This document shows, piece by piece, positions 33,361 through 44,635 of a DNA stretch of 64,000 nt. The stretch is taken from assembly GCF_024586455.1 (NCBI RefSeq), contig NW_026089623.1:14096784-14160783 (forward strand), read 5' to 3'. Within the stretch, counting starts at the first letter, position 1, and every line of letters starts with the position of its first letter. The stretch is from Bactrocera neohumeralis (lineage: Eukaryota; Arthropoda; Insecta; Diptera; Tephritidae). Position numbers and translations under genes: made by a program. The notes below the pieces were generated by a model. It did not search any database, was not told where the DNA came from, and saw only the letters and a program-made list of their open reading frames with translations.

Positions 33361-34118
33361 TTATTGTGACGGTATTGTCTTTAGCGACAGTTTCGTTTTC
33401 CCTTTAATTTGTTTGTTCTTTTTAAATATAGTATCACCAGGTTCGTAATTCCTTATTTTTGATCTATTTTTGTTGTGATAATTTAGTGTATTTTTTTGGT
33501 TTCTGGCTATTTCATTTCGACGGTCAGAATTAACTATTTCCTTAAAGTTTGTTAAATCTTGGCGGTTGATTCTCTGTGTTCTTCCAAAGAAAATATCAGC
33601 TGGTTTCTTTTTCGTAACTGAATTTATCGTGTTATTATATCTGTCAACGGCAATGTTGACAATTTCTTTAATAGAGTAATCAGGATATTCCACTTGGAGA
33701 CATCTGATTATTTCACTAATAGTGGAATGCACACGTTCTATTGCACCATTGGCTTCGCTTTTCTGAGGTGGTGCTAGATAGATTTCAATTCCTAACCCTT
33801 CTAAATAGTTCGGAGTTATTGGGCTTATAAAGCTGCCTTCATTGTCCATGACCAAAGTCTTTGGTACACTGAAATAGTGTAGAAGCTTTATCAATTTATC
33901 CCTAATATGAAGTACTGATTTATTTTTTATGCTGAAAAATTTTACAAATTTAGTGAATTTGTCAACGCACGAGATATATTTTTCGCCGGACATTTCTATA
34001 ATGTCGATATGCAGTATTTCTGTTGGATACGAAGGTATGGGTGTTGCCTGTAACTTGGGTTTTTATGGATGCCGGTCACAAATTTCTCATGATTTGGTAT
34101 ATTTTTTAATAAGTTTAG
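33361..34118 (-). pseudogene. pol: pol: integrase, broken
   Basis: It contains a CDRHP remnant of the zinc-binding end, then HIDIIEMSGEKYISCVDKF (first catalytic Asp), TLVMDNEGSF (second Asp) and KSEANGAIERVHSTISE (catalytic Glu), followed by the C-terminal region with YEPGDTIFKKN. This is the DDE integrase order of Ty3/gypsy. In-frame stops lie at 34063-34065 and about 34088; the core from 33993 to 33361 is open. The enzyme would insert the cDNA into host DNA, here with 4-bp target duplication. Confidence 0.85.
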
Positions 34119-35372
34119 TCATTTGTGGAAAATAGTATTTTTCCAATATCTGGTCTTTATTTTCTTTACCATTGCGATGGGCTCTTTTGTGTTCTTAACT
34201 AACTCGATAACTATTTTCTGTGTTATCCTGATACGAAATTGTGAGAAATTTTCTTGATATATTTGCTGTAGTAATGAAATATATTTCTCTTGGATTTTAA
34301 TTTCATTAATTATATTTGGGTTTAGAACGCTTTTCAAGATTTTACTTAGGTTTTCTTTATCGTAAACTTCACATTTAATGAGGTGTCTGTGGAAGCTTGG
34401 ATGAGGTTCTTCGTGTGTAATTTCTTCCTTTCCTTCTGTAAATATAACTTGATTTTTAAATACGTTAATTGGAGCTTCACAGTGAGGAATGAACTTTGAG
34501 CTATCCTCTTCTGCGCTATGTTGTGAATTTTCATCTGTGGATGTTAGCGTATTAACTTCTATTGGCAGCCGTGATAACGCATCGGCGACTACGTTTCTTT
34601 TTCCTGGTTTGTAAATTAGTTTATAATTATATTCTTCTATCCTTGCTTTCCACATTTTTTACTTGGCATTGTTATTCCTGTTGCTTAATGCAAACGTCAG
34701 TGGCTGGTGATCAGTAAGAATTTTTATTTCTTTAGCTCCATACAGGTAAGTCCTTAATTTGTAGAGGGACCATACTATGGCGAGCATTTCTTTCTCTATT
34801 GTCGAGTAATTCTCTTCGGTTTTATTGAGTGATCTAGAGATGTAAGTTGTGGGTCTGTCTTGAGCGATTATCCCTCATGAAAAGACTGCTCCGATTGCAG
34901 TATTGGAAGCATCTGTCGTCAGAGTAAATTGTTTGTTGAAGTCTGGGAATACCAGAATTTCAGAAGATGTAAGCAAATATTTTATGTCATTAAATGATTT
35001 CAAGCCTTCCTTTGTTAGTGAAATTTGTATCCGTTTGGATTGACTTGCTTTTATTTGAACATTCTCACCTCTAGTTAAATTGGTAAGTGGCTTGAAAATT
35101 TTTGCAAAGTCTTTTATAAATCTCCTATAATACGATGCTAAACGCAGGAAACCTTTTAATTCCTTAAGGTTAGCAGGTGCGGGAATTTTTTTAATATCGG
35201 ATATTTTGCCAGGATCTGGCAAAATACCTTCGCCGGTAACGATATGACCTAGAAAATTTACTTCTGTTCTAAAAAATTTGGATTTTTCCAGATTGACTTT
35301 TAAATTTGATTTGTACAAAAGCATGAACACATCTTCAATATTTCGTAAGTGTTCCTCTTTAGTTTTTCCCAT
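34119..35372 (-). pseudogene. pol: pol: reverse transcriptase C-terminal part and RNase H, broken
   Basis: It continues the reverse transcriptase after the long-TIR insertion (EEHLRNIEDVFMLL, SKFFRTEVNFLGHIVTGEGI, LKELKGFLRLASYYRRFI: thumb and connection motifs of gypsy RT), followed by RNase H (LTTDASNTAIGAV with the catalytic Asp, TDHQPLTFALSNR, YKPGKRNVVADALSR). In-frame stops are TGA at 34875-34877 and TAA at about 34656. Otherwise the frame is well kept. Confidence 0.88.
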
Positions 35373-35820
35373 TGGTCGGCTTTAGTATACGATCCCACGA
35401 TTTCAGGGTCAAAAGTGGTATGGTTGGATAGGGCTGATGCTCCAGATTAAGAAAATATCTAATTGTTGCCGCCGCAAACTTATAGTTTTCGAGATATTTG
35501 CATTTAAAGTTGAAAATTTTGCAAATTTTATCTTGCAATTTCTCGATTGCTAGTAATTATTTAATTCATATTATGCACTTTTTATACACTTACACTTCAC
35601 TACATTATTTCTACATATTTTTTTCCAGTAATTATTTAGTTATTTGCTTAAAATAAGCATTTTATATTTTACACAATTTTCATTTCATGCACAATAACAA
35701 AAGTATTCCGTGTTGACAGATAATAAGTGTTGCCATAATTACACATTTATCAAACGAATAAAAATGAATAAAAAATAGGACTATACCCCAAATACATAAA
35801 TCATTGCCCTTCTTCCTGAT

Positions 35821-35965
35821 ATATCAAGATTTTTGATACACCTCGGTGTTGGATCGGCCAGGGTTATTTTTTTGAAGCGCGGCCGAAGGCCGCCAACGCG
35901 AAAAGGAGTTTTACTTAAAAAAAACCTGATACATCCCGGTGTTGGTCGCCAAGGATCATTTTTTT
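35821..35965. repeat. Imperfect direct repeat and GC palindrome in the core of the long-TIR element
   Basis: TTTTTGATACACCTCGGTGTTGG.. (about 35831) recurs as CCTGATACATCCCGGTGTTGG.. (about 35926), each followed by a TTATTTTTTT/TCATTTTTTT tract. Between them lies GCGCGGCCGAAGGCCGCCAACGC, a GC-rich imperfect palindrome (GCGGCC/GGCCGC) standing out in AT-rich DNA. Confidence 0.6.
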
Positions 35966-36129
35966 CATGCATTTGAGTTTTTTTTTTTTATTTTTATTGT
36001 TTTCAATCATTTGTGATATGGTAACACTTATTATTTGACAACACGGAACACTTATTGTTATTGTGCGTGTAGTAATGTTTATGTAAAATATAAAATGCTT
36101 ATTTTAAGCAAACATCTAAAATATTAATA

Positions 36130-37200
36130 AACAAGTAAGGAAGGGCTAAGTTCGGGTGTCACCGAACATTTTATACTCTCGCATGGTAAAGTGATAATCG
36201 AGATTTCATTATTCGTCATTTAAATATTTTTCAAATACCGTATTTTTGTAAAGTTTTATTCCGCTATCATCATTGGTTCCTAATGTTTATACTCGTATTA
36301 TACAGAGAAGGCATTAGATGGAATTCAAAATAGCTTTATATTAGAAGAAGGCGTGGTTGTGAACCGATTTCACCCATATTTCGTACATGTCATCAGGGTG
36401 TTAAGAAAACATTATATACCGAATTTCATTGAAATCGGTCTAGTAGTTCCTGAGATATGGTTCTTGGTCCATAAGTGGGCGGCGCCACGCCCATTTTCAA
36501 TTTTTAAAAAAAGCCTGGATGCAGCTTCCTTCTGCCACTTCTTCCGTAAAATTTAGTGTTTCTGACGTTTTTATGAGTCGGTTAACGCACTTTTAGTGAT
36601 TTTCAACATAACCTTTGTATGGGAGGTGGGCGTGGTTATTATCCGATTTCTTCCATTTTTGAACTGTATATGGAAATGCCTTAAAAAAACGGCTCTGTAG
36701 AGGTTGGTTGACATAGCTATAGTAGTTTCCGAGATATGTACAAAAAACTTAGTAGGGGGCGGGGCCACGCCCACTTTTCCAAAACAATTGGGTCCAAATA
36801 TGCCCCTCCCTAATGCGATCCTTTGTGCCAAATTTCACTTTAATATCTTTATTTATGGCTTAGTTATGACACTTTATAGGTTTTCGGTTTCCGCCATTTT
36901 GTGGGCGTGGCAGTGGGTCGATTTGGCCCATCTTCGAACTTAACCTTCTTATGGAGCCAAGGAATACGTGTACCAAGTTTCATCATGATATCTCAATTTT
37001 TACTCAAGTTACAGCTTGCACGGACGGACGGACGGACGGACAGACGGACGGACAGACGGATTTCGACTCTACTCGTCGCCCTGATCACTTTGGTATATAT
37101 AACCCTATATCTGACTCTTTTAGTTTTAGGACTTACAAACAACCGTTATGTGAACAAAACTATAATACTCTCGTTAGCAACATTGTTGCGAGAGTATAAA
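36130..37200 (-). mobile_element. DINE-1/mini-me-like element, family A, copy 2
   Basis: It is in inverse orientation to copies 1, 3 and 4. It starts ACAAGTAAGGAAGGGCTAAG, has the GTTCGGGTGTCACCGAAC hairpin, the GACGGACGGACGG GTCY tract (about 37020-37060), and ends GCGAGAGTATAAAAA. It lies inside the right arm of the long-TIR element, whose arm continues on both sides. No coding sequence is supported. Confidence 0.75.
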
Positions 37201-37464
37201 AATAAATATGTGGAAATATTGTAGTGAAGTGTAAGTGTATAAAAAGGGCATAATATGAAAGAAAAACTAACCATAATTCGAGAAATTGCAAAATTAAATT
37301 AGCGAAATTTTCAACTTTAATAATAATGCAAATATCTCGAAAACTATAAGTTTGCGGCGGCAACAATTATATATTTTCTTAATCTGGAGCATCAGCCCTA
37401 TCCAACCATACCACTTTTAACCCTGAAATCGTGGGATCGTATACTAAAGTTTCCCCTTTCCCAT

Positions 37465-38159
37465 TATGATAATGTCATCGATATAAACGTAGCAGGCATT
37501 TCCTCTAAGCGTTTTGAGAACATCATTGATCATTCTCTGAAAAATGGAAGGGGCATTTTTAAGACCGAATGGCAACCTAGTAAATTCATATTTACCATTG
37601 GCTGTAGAAAAAGCTGTCTTTTCTATGTTCTTTTCCTTCATTATGATTTGGTGGAATCCGGATGTAAGGTCGAGTGTAGTAAAATACTTACATTCGCCTA
37701 AGCTAGCGAGAGTGTTGTTTATATCAGGTATTGGATAGATATCAGGTATAGTTATTGCGTTTAGTCGTTTAAAATCAACAACTACTCCATACTTTTTTTC
37801 TCCTGATGGACTTGGTTTTTTTGGAACAATCCACAATGGGGAGTTATACAGACTCTTTGAAGGCCTTATTACACCCTTGGTTAGAAGTTATTTTACTTGT
37901 TTTTCTACTTCGCCCCGTAGGTTGGTTGGGTAAGGATATGATTTTGTATATATCGGTTCTTCACTTGTTGTTCTAATTTATGCTAATACAGTTGTGTCGA
38001 TTGTCCCATTGTCGGAGACTGGTCCGAAAAGTTCCGAATATTAATTTATCATTTCCTTAACTTCATGTTCATAGGGGTTTTCTTGAATATTATTTATTTG
38101 TTTAGAGATATTTTGTTTTAGTGGCAGTACAACATTCTTGAGTGTTATTGTGTCATTTT
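37465..38159 (-). pseudogene. pol: pol: reverse transcriptase N-terminal part, broken
   Basis: It encodes the fingers and palm: PLWIVPKKPSPSGEKKYG, VVDFKRLNAIT (first catalytic Asp), YFTTLDLTSGFHQI, TRLPFGLKNAPSIFQR and YVYIDDIIIM (catalytic YIDD). The open stretch is 37444-37836. Upstream on the minus strand lie three in-frame stops (about 37869, 37980 and 38041) in the region linking protease to RT. The long-TIR element is inserted a few codons after YIDD. Confidence 0.88.
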
Positions 38160-39215
38160 TATACTCTCGCAACAATGTTGCTAAGGAGAGTATTATAGTT
38201 TTGTTCACATAACGGTTGTTTGTAAGTCCTAAAACTAAAAGAGTCAGATATAGGGTTATATATACCAAAGTGATCAGGGTGACGAGTAGAGTCGAAATCC
38301 GGATGTCTGTCTGTCCGTCCGTCCGTCCGTGCAAGCTGTAACTTGAGTAAAAATTGAGATATCATGATGAAACTTGGTGCACGTATTCCTTGGCTCCATT
38401 AGAAGGTTAAGTTCGAAGATAGGCAAAATCGGCCCACTGCCACGCCCACAAAATGGCGGAAACCGAAAACTTATAAAGTGTCATATCTAAGCCATAAATA
38501 AAGATATTAAAGTGAAATTTGGCACAAAGGATCGCATTAGGGAGGGGCATATTTGGACGCAGTTTTTTTGAAAAAGTGGGCGTGGCCCCGCCCCCTACTA
38601 AGTTTTTTGTACATATCTCAGAAACTACTATAGCTATGTCAACCAAACTCTACAGAGTCGTTTTCTTCAGGCATTTCTATATACAGTTCAAAAATGGAAG
38701 AAATCGGATAATAACCACGCCCACCTCCCATACAAAGGTTATGTTGAAAATCACTAAAGTCCGTTAACCGACTAACAAAAAACGTCAGAAACACCAAATT
38801 TTACGGAAGAAATGGCAGAAGGAAGCTGCACCCAGGCTTTTTTTAAAAATTGAAAAATGGGCGTGGCCTCGCCCACTTATGGACCAAACACCATATGTCA
38901 GGAACTACTAGACCGATTTCAATGAAATTCGGTATATAATAGTTTCTTAACACCCTGATGACACGTACGAAATATGGGTGAAATCGGTTCACAACCACGC
39001 CTTCTTCCAATATAACGCTATTTCGAATTCCATCTGATGCCTTTTCTGTATAATATATACATTAGGAACCAATGATGATAGCGGAAGAAAACTTTACACA
39101 AATATGGTATTTGAAAAATATGTAAATGACGGATAATGAAATCTCGATTATCACTTTATTATGCGAGAGTATAAAATGTTCGGTGACACCCGAACTTAGC
39201 CCTTCCTTACTTGTT
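38160..39215 (+). mobile_element. DINE-1/mini-me-like element, family A, copy 3
   Basis: It runs from ATACTCTCGCAACAATGTTGC to the hairpin and CCTTCCTTACTTGTT, with GTCTGTCTGTCCGTCCG at about 38304. It lies between the protease and the reverse transcriptase of the errantivirus, whose reading continues on both sides. Confidence 0.77.
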
Positions 39216-39524
39216 TCTATTTATGATTGCTCCCAATTCTTTGAGGGTATCATCGCCAATGATGCAATCAAAGGATTTAAAATTGGGTATTGTAAAGAAA
39301 TAAAAATTATTTGTAATACCTATAATTCCGAAAAATGGTCCACGTAGTTTATGGGTTATATTTATTTGACCTGTGGCTGAGTGAACCTTAAAAGGACACT
39401 CAAATTTCTTTGAATTTTTTGAAAGTTTTTCATAGACAAAGTTTTTATTAGCTCCCGTATCTACAAGAAACTTTGCGATATCCCCGTTCTTTAAAGTTAG
39501 TTCTAAATAGGGTAGGGTAGACAT
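39216..39524 (-). pseudogene. pol: pol: aspartic protease
   Basis: The minus-strand frame has FLVDTGANKNFV, the DTG active-site motif of retroviral aspartic proteases, and a flap-side region ending FDCIIGDDTLKELGAI. The protease would cleave Gag-Pol. It is open from the Met at 39524 to the DINE-1-like insertion. It follows gag with a short overlap in another frame (39503-39524), a usual arrangement for frameshift expression of Pol. Confidence 0.82.
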
Positions 39525-40427
39525 GCGTCTGTCATAAAATTTATTTCCGCGTCCTCTGTTTGGACATTAAATAGTTTTTGGGATTTCCTAGGGATATTTG
39601 AAGAATAATTGGATGGCCTTACTATAGGGGTATTGTTCGGTCGAATCATATAGTTTATCCTTCGTGAGTGTATTGAAGGGTCCACCTCCATAGGGATTGG
39701 TGGTTTAGGATTGGTTGGTCTGGGTGGTGGCGGTGCTTGATTTTGCATGTTTTTATTATAGATTAAATTTTTTTCGGCAGGGTTTAATACCCTTGGTACA
39801 ATAATTGGTTTTGGATTCATTTGATGTTTTTGCATTTGTTTAGAGCTACCTCCATTTTTTGTATATATTGAATAGTTTCTTAAATTAATGTTTTGAATTT
39901 CAAGGCAGGAAGCGTATGGTTCGAGTAGGTTGCTGGGGCGTTGAATGACTAGCATTCTAGACAATTCGCCGTTTAGGCCTCTGATAAATATGTATATCAA
40001 GGGGTCGATTCCTATAGGTTTCCAGTAGAACATTATTTGTTTCTATTGAATAATCATGACTCTTTATTTTGTTTAGTATCAGCGATAGCTGGTGATTGAC
40101 TCTTGCGTAGAATTGCTCTACGCTGAAGTGTTTTTGGGATAAAGTTCCTAGTTCGTGTTCTAGAGTCCTAAGGTCGCGTTTGTCTGCATAGTGTAGTGAC
40201 AAACAATTTTTGATTGTTTCCCAATCATCATTGAATATGTTGTATGAGATTAAGGCCGTATCTGCAGGGCCTTTAATTTCCTGCCTAATATGTCGTAGGA
40301 TGGCTCTATACAGTGGCTTTGTTCTGACTATTTCGTAATCCTGCAAAACAGATTCGACGTTGTGGATCCAGGATATGAATTGGATCGGATCTCCTTCGAA
40401 TGTTGGAAGGTTCTTCACGCTGTCTCG
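39503..40427 (-). pseudogene. gag: gag, main part, frameshifted
   Basis: On the minus strand the capsid-like region reads NLPTFEGDPIQFISWIHNVE, then LHYADKRDLRTLEHELGTL and SVEQFYARVNHQLSLIL, all typical of errantivirus Gag. A frame change near 40010-40030 leads to FIRGLNGELSRMLVIQRP and a proline/asparagine-rich C-terminus without a zinc knuckle, also typical of this group. The N-terminal codons lie at 41473-41537, beyond a DINE-1-like insertion. Confidence 0.83.
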
Positions 40428-41472
40428 CTGTCTCGCAACAAAGTTGCTAAGGAGAGTATTATAGTTTTGTTCACATAACGGTTGTTTGTAAGTCCTAAAA
40501 CTAAAAGAGTCAGATATAGAGTTATATATACCAAAGTGATCAGGGTGACGAGTAGAGCTGAAATCCGGATGTCTGTCTGTCCGTTCGTCCGTCCGTCTGT
40601 CCGTCCGTGCAAGCTGTAACTTGAGTAAAAATTGAGATATCATGATGAAACTTGGTACACGTATTTCTTGACTCCATAAGAAGGTTAAGTTCGAAGATGG
40701 GCTAAATCGGCCCACTGCCACGCCCACAAAATGGCGGAAACCGAAAACTTATAAAGTGTCATAACTAAGCCATAAATAAAGATGTTAAAGTGAAATTTGG
40801 CACAAAGGATCGCATTAGGGAGGGGCATAGTTGGACGTAATTGTTTTGGAAAAGTGAGCGTCGCCCCGCCCCCTACTAAGTTTTTTGTACATATCTCGGA
40901 AACTACTATAGCTATGTCAACCAAATTCTACAGAGTCGATTCCTTCAGGCATTTCCATATACAGTTCAAAAATGGAAGAAATCGGATAATAACCTCGCCC
41001 ACCTCCCATACAAAGGTTATGTTGAAAATCACTAAAAGTGCGTTAACCGACTAACAAAAAACGTCAGAAACACTAAATTTTACGAAAGAAATGGCAAAAG
41101 GAAGCTGCACCCAGGCTTTTTTTAAAAATTGAAAATGGGAGTGGCATCGCCCACTTATGGACCAAAAACCATATCTCAGGAACTACTAGACCGATTTCAA
41201 TGAAATTCGGTATATAATATTTTCTTAACACCCTAATTACATGTACGAAATATGGGTGAAATCTAACGCTATTTTGAATTCCATCTGATGCCTTTTCTGT
41301 ATAATACGAGTATATACATTAGGAACCAATGATGATAGCGGAATAAAACTTTACAAAAATACGGTATTTGAAAAATTTGTAAATGACTGATAATGAAATC
41401 TCGATTATCACTTTATCGTGCGAGAGTATAAAATGTTCGGTGACACCCGAACTTAGCCCTTCCTTACTTGTT
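40428..41472 (+). mobile_element. DINE-1/mini-me-like element, family A, copy 4
   Basis: It runs from TCTCGCAACAAAGTTGCTAAGG to the hairpin and CCTTCCTTACTTGTT. The GTCY tract is at about 40573-40608. It lacks a 30-bp stretch present in copies 1-3 near 41264 and interrupts gag close to its start. Confidence 0.77.
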
Positions 41473-41537
41473 GATTGTTCTATTTGTGCATTAACAGCAC
41501 CTGTTAGGTGTGTAATAGCTTGTTGAATTTGCTCCAT
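41473..41537 (-). pseudogene. gag: gag N-terminal codons
   Basis: The ATG at 41537 (minus) begins MEQIQQAITHLTGAVNAQIE, a polar helical start as in other errantivirus Gag proteins. The frame then runs into the DINE-1-like element at 41472. The rest of gag lies at 39503-40427. Confidence 0.7.
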
Positions 41538-41591
41538 TACTGTGATTTACAACTTCGACTATTTATTGCTTTAACAATATGATACTTTATA

Positions 41592-42535
41592 TCGGGTGAC
41601 TTTTTTGAGGTTAGGATTTTCATGCATTAGTATTTGACAGATCACGTGGGATTTCAGACATGGTGTCAAAGAGAAAGATGCTCAGTATGCTTTGACATTT
41701 CATCATGAATAGACTTACTAACGAGCAACGCTTGCAAATCATTGAATTTTATTACCAAAATCAGTGTTCGGTTCGAAATGTGTTTCGCGCTTTACGTCCG
41801 ATTTATTTTTGTTCAGCGATGAGGCTCATTTCTGGTTGAATGGCTACGTAAATAAGCAAAATTGCCGCATTTGGGGTGAAGAGCAACCAGAAGCCGTTCA
41901 AGAACTGCCCATGCATCCCGAAAAATGCACTGTTTGGTGTGGTTTGTACGCTGGTGGAATCATTGGACCGTATTTTTTCAAAGATGCTGTTGGACGCAAC
42001 GTTACGGTGAATGGCGATCGCTATCGTTCGATGCTAACAAACTTTTTGTTGCCAAAAATGGAAGAACTGAACTTGGTTGACATGTGGTTTCAACAAGATG
42101 GCGCTACATGCCACACAGCTCGCGATTCTATGGCCATTTTGAGGGAAAACTTCGGAGAACAATTCATCTCAAGAAATGGACCCGTAAGTTGGCCACCAAG
42201 ATCATGCGATTTAACGCCTTTAGACTATTTTTTGTGGGGCTACGTCAAGTCTAAAGTCTACAGAAATAAGCCAGCAACTATTCCAGCTTTGGAAGACAAC
42301 ATTTCCGAAGAAATTCGGGCTATTCCGGCCGAAATGCTCGAAAAAGTTGCCCAAAATTGGACTTTCCGAATGGACCACCTAAGACGCAGCCGCGGTCAAC
42401 ATTTAAATGAAATTATCTTCAAAAAGTAAATGTCATGAACCAATCTAACGTTTCAAATAAAGAACCGATGAGATTTTGCAAATTTTATGCGTTTTTTTTT
42501 AAAAAAAGTTATCAAGCTCTTAAAAAATCACCCGA
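41592..42535 (+). mobile_element. rosa-like (DD41D) mariner element, internally deleted
   Basis: Terminal repeats are TCGGGTGACTTTTTTGAG at left and, read inward, TCGGGTGATTTTTTAAGAG at right, with TA at 41590-41591 and 42536-42537. It has an internal deletion in the transposase gene. It is inserted in the errantivirus leader. The family name is inferred from the DD41D spacing described for rosa of Ceratitis. Confidence 0.85.
41705..42429 (+). pseudogene. DD41D mariner transposase, deletion derivative
   Basis: The ATG at 41705 begins MNRLTNEQRLQIIEFYYQNQ, a helix-turn-helix start. Near 41795 the frame breaks and most of the DNA-binding domain (about 330 bp, judged from family length) is missing. 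From there FLFSDEAHFWLNG (first Asp), WFQQDGATCHTARDSM (second Asp) and CDLTPLDYFLWG (third Asp) are intact, with 41 residues between the second and third. The C-terminus ends at TAA 42427-42429. The catalytic half is unbroken but cannot bind ends without its N-terminal part. Confidence 0.85.
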
Positions 42536-43175
42536 TATATATTTATTGCTATTAACAATTTTTTAGATTTTTACATATCGGGTATAAATTGTTTTTGCTT
42601 ATTAAGATTTTTAATATTTTTTTATATATCGGGTACTTATTATAATACTTAAAATTTATTTGACCGATATTTATTGCTATGCAATATTTTTAATATATAA
42701 GATAGTTATAATTTTTATGTAAGCTTAATATTAACTTACAGGAGTATCAGCTTCAACTTTGTCATTCTCTTTGGACGGTCCGCTTGGTCCTGTTTGAAGC
42801 GTTAGTCCTCTACTGGGGGGTGGATGACGTCACTCCAGGCGTTGATTTGGCGGCTTCTTATTTCACGTGCCCACTTTATAAGTATTTTTAATTTGATTTG
42901 TCAAACACTTAGCTTTATTGTTTAACAAAATATAAAGATATTTCACGACACTTGACGCGCCTTTTGTTTTTTTTTTGTTTTTTGCGGCGTTTTTTGCGTA
43001 CACTTTTAATTAAATTTCCGAAGAAGGTTTTAAATACTGTTTTTAATAACTTATGTCGAACTCCACAGAACTTTCTATAAAAATTAAATTTCGTCATTTA
43101 TCCTTCTGGATAATGATATTTGTGCGTACAGATTGACTTTAATACTTTTGGTGTAGGCAACTTCAAGTTTTTTAA
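42536..43175 (-). other. Errantivirus 5' leader region
   Basis: This is the minus-strand leader between primer-binding site and gag, rich in A+T, with recurrent ATATCGGGTA phrases (about 42575 and 42633) of unclear meaning. A 60-codon basic frame (42915-43097, minus) is probably chance. Confidence 0.5.
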
Positions 43176-43190
43176 AGTTCTCGGGCGCCA
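43176..43190 (-). promoter_or_regulatory. Primer-binding site of the errantivirus
   Basis: Minus strand TGGCGCCCGAGAACT lies directly after the 5' LTR, sharing its last T. TGGCGCC is the usual start of a tRNA 3'-end complement; the following bases point to a tRNA-Lys-type primer. Confidence 0.75.
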
Positions 43191-43636
43191 GTTAATGGTT
43201 GCCACCAAATGATTAATAACACGCTCTTTTGAATGGTGAAGATGAACTCAAATTTATTTATTGAATACATTTCTTTTATACAAAATTTTGCTTATTTACT
43301 ATAAACTTACATATGTACGAATTCTTACTTACTAGTGCTTATTTCTATATACTCTATAATGATAACGTAAGCAATAATTATAGCAAAACAGCAAACCTCG
43401 GTTTGATCGAGAAACGGCTTACATTGCGGCGACACGGCTTCCGCTCTGGTTTAGTGCCGACGAAATGTGCTGTTGCTGTAAATTTTGAAAATCAACTTTA
43501 TTGAGCAACAATGATATTGTTTATTTGCAGAATATTGCTGAATTGAATTTCTGTTTATAGTTGCAACATTCTTGTCAGTATATTTACGACAACTTTGTGG
43601 TTGTATATTTTGTTAGATATGCTAGCTGTGATAACT
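43190..43636 (-). repeat. 5' LTR of the errantivirus (right on the plus strand)
   Basis: 447 bp, nearly identical to 28131-28581 and followed by the second TATA copy. It should hold the promoter and polyadenylation signals, but no convincing TATA box or initiator was pinned down. Confidence 0.93.
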
Positions 43637-43640
43637 TATA

Positions 43641-44635
43641 TATATATGTAAATGTATATATATACACGCATATGTACATATATGTATGTTTGTTCGCGGT
43701 ACGATGAAACCACGAAAAGAGAATTAACCGACCGCAGGTAATTTTCGCAAATTCACTTGTTAGTAAGCATATCATTTGTATAGCTGCGCAGCATATACAT
43801 AAGTATGTATGTACATATGTATATGCCCGCAGTAAGAAGAGGTCGCGAACAGGAAATTTAATGATATGCTGATCTTAGAATGTAAGCATGTATGATATAT
43901 CGTACTAGTAAATGAGCAAGTTATGCTGTTGTTATATTATACGAGTAGAAATATATGTGACATACATATATGTATGTATGTATGATATAAATTTAATTTG
44001 CACATATGCTTTTGTTTTTTGCTGGTGATTGCCGTAGCTTATTTTAGGCAATCCTGCTTATACTTTATTTCTTGCGGGAAATTTCTGCAAGTAAAGACTA
44101 GAAAATTTTTGTTTTTATTGCTTTTGGGATAAATTAAGCAACGGTAAGCATTTAGCAGCAATCACTAATCCGCTATATACAGTTCCAAACCGCTTTGTTA
44201 GCGGTTTTTCGGTTTTTCCCGGAAAATTAACCGAGTACCGAAAACAGTTTGGTAACGGTTTTCACTACTTTTTTGGCCGGAATTTTGGTCAGAACCGTAA
44301 CTTTACTTTTTTGAAATTCATCCATATATTGTATGTATGTATATAATATAAATATTGAAAGGAAACGATACAACTCACTTTGCTTTCCGCCAGGGTCTTT
44401 TGGGGATGATATGAGTGTACGTATGAATCTGTTGTGAGGGACTTGTGCGTGTGCCTGTGTGTGTGAAAGTGCTTGTGCTTTGCTTATGCTTGTGCCTGTT
44501 CTTGGTTTTCGTGGTTCTCCTGTTCTCCAGTCCTTTTGTTGCTGGTGATGTAGCTTGTATTTTTTGTATGACTTTTTCCTTTTGTTTGTAGGTTATATGT
44601 CACTTCACTATCACTTTTTATATTATATGTATATA
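43641..44635. other. Non-coding DNA with microsatellites and a hairpin cluster
   Basis: TATATG/TACATA tracts fill 43641-43990. At 44180-44310 are clustered inverted words (AACCGCTTTGTTAGCGGTT, CGGTTTTTCCCGGAAAATTAACCG). GTGTGCCTGTG tracts follow. No gene was recognised. Confidence 0.45.

Larger units (their letters stand above)
35373..37456. mobile_element. Unclassified DNA transposon with about 380-bp terminal inverted repeats
   Basis: A perfect 8-bp duplication TTTCCCAT flanks it (35365-35372 and 37457-37464), and the interrupted RT frame reads on directly across it. The ends are TGGTCGGCTTTAGTATACG at left and, read inward, GGGGAAACTTTAGTATACG at right. After the first 8 bases the arms are nearly identical for more than 100 bp (to TTTTCGAGATATTTGCA) and remain clearly similar to about 35740 and 36010. 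The right arm is split by a DINE-1-like copy (36130-37200). The unique core (about 35745-36005) has no ORF. An 8-bp duplication allows hAT, Merlin, P or MULE; the end sequence does not decide. Confidence 0.8.
28131..43636 (-). mobile_element. Errantivirus-type Ty3/gypsy LTR retrotransposon with env, six nested insertions
   Basis: It is flanked by a TATA duplication (28127-28130 and 43637-43640) and bounded by LTRs of 451 and 447 bp with AGTTA..TAACT ends. On the minus strand the order is LTR, primer-binding site, leader, gag, protease, reverse transcriptase, RNase H, integrase, env, polypurine tract, LTR. Later insertions are a rosa-like mariner in the leader (41592-42535), DINE-1-like copies in gag (40428-41472) and at the protease/RT boundary (38160-39215), a long-TIR element in RT (35373-37456, itself holding a DINE-1-like copy) and an RTE in env (28826-32073). 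Without them it is about 7.1 kb, the usual errantivirus length. All ORFs carry stops or frameshifts, so this is an endogenous fossil. Confidence 0.92.

Noticed and set aside
42915..43097. Lysine/arginine-rich 60-codon frame in the errantivirus leader
   Set aside because: It is short and low in complexity, formed by T/A runs. No homolog is known to me, and leaders of this group are not known to encode such a protein.
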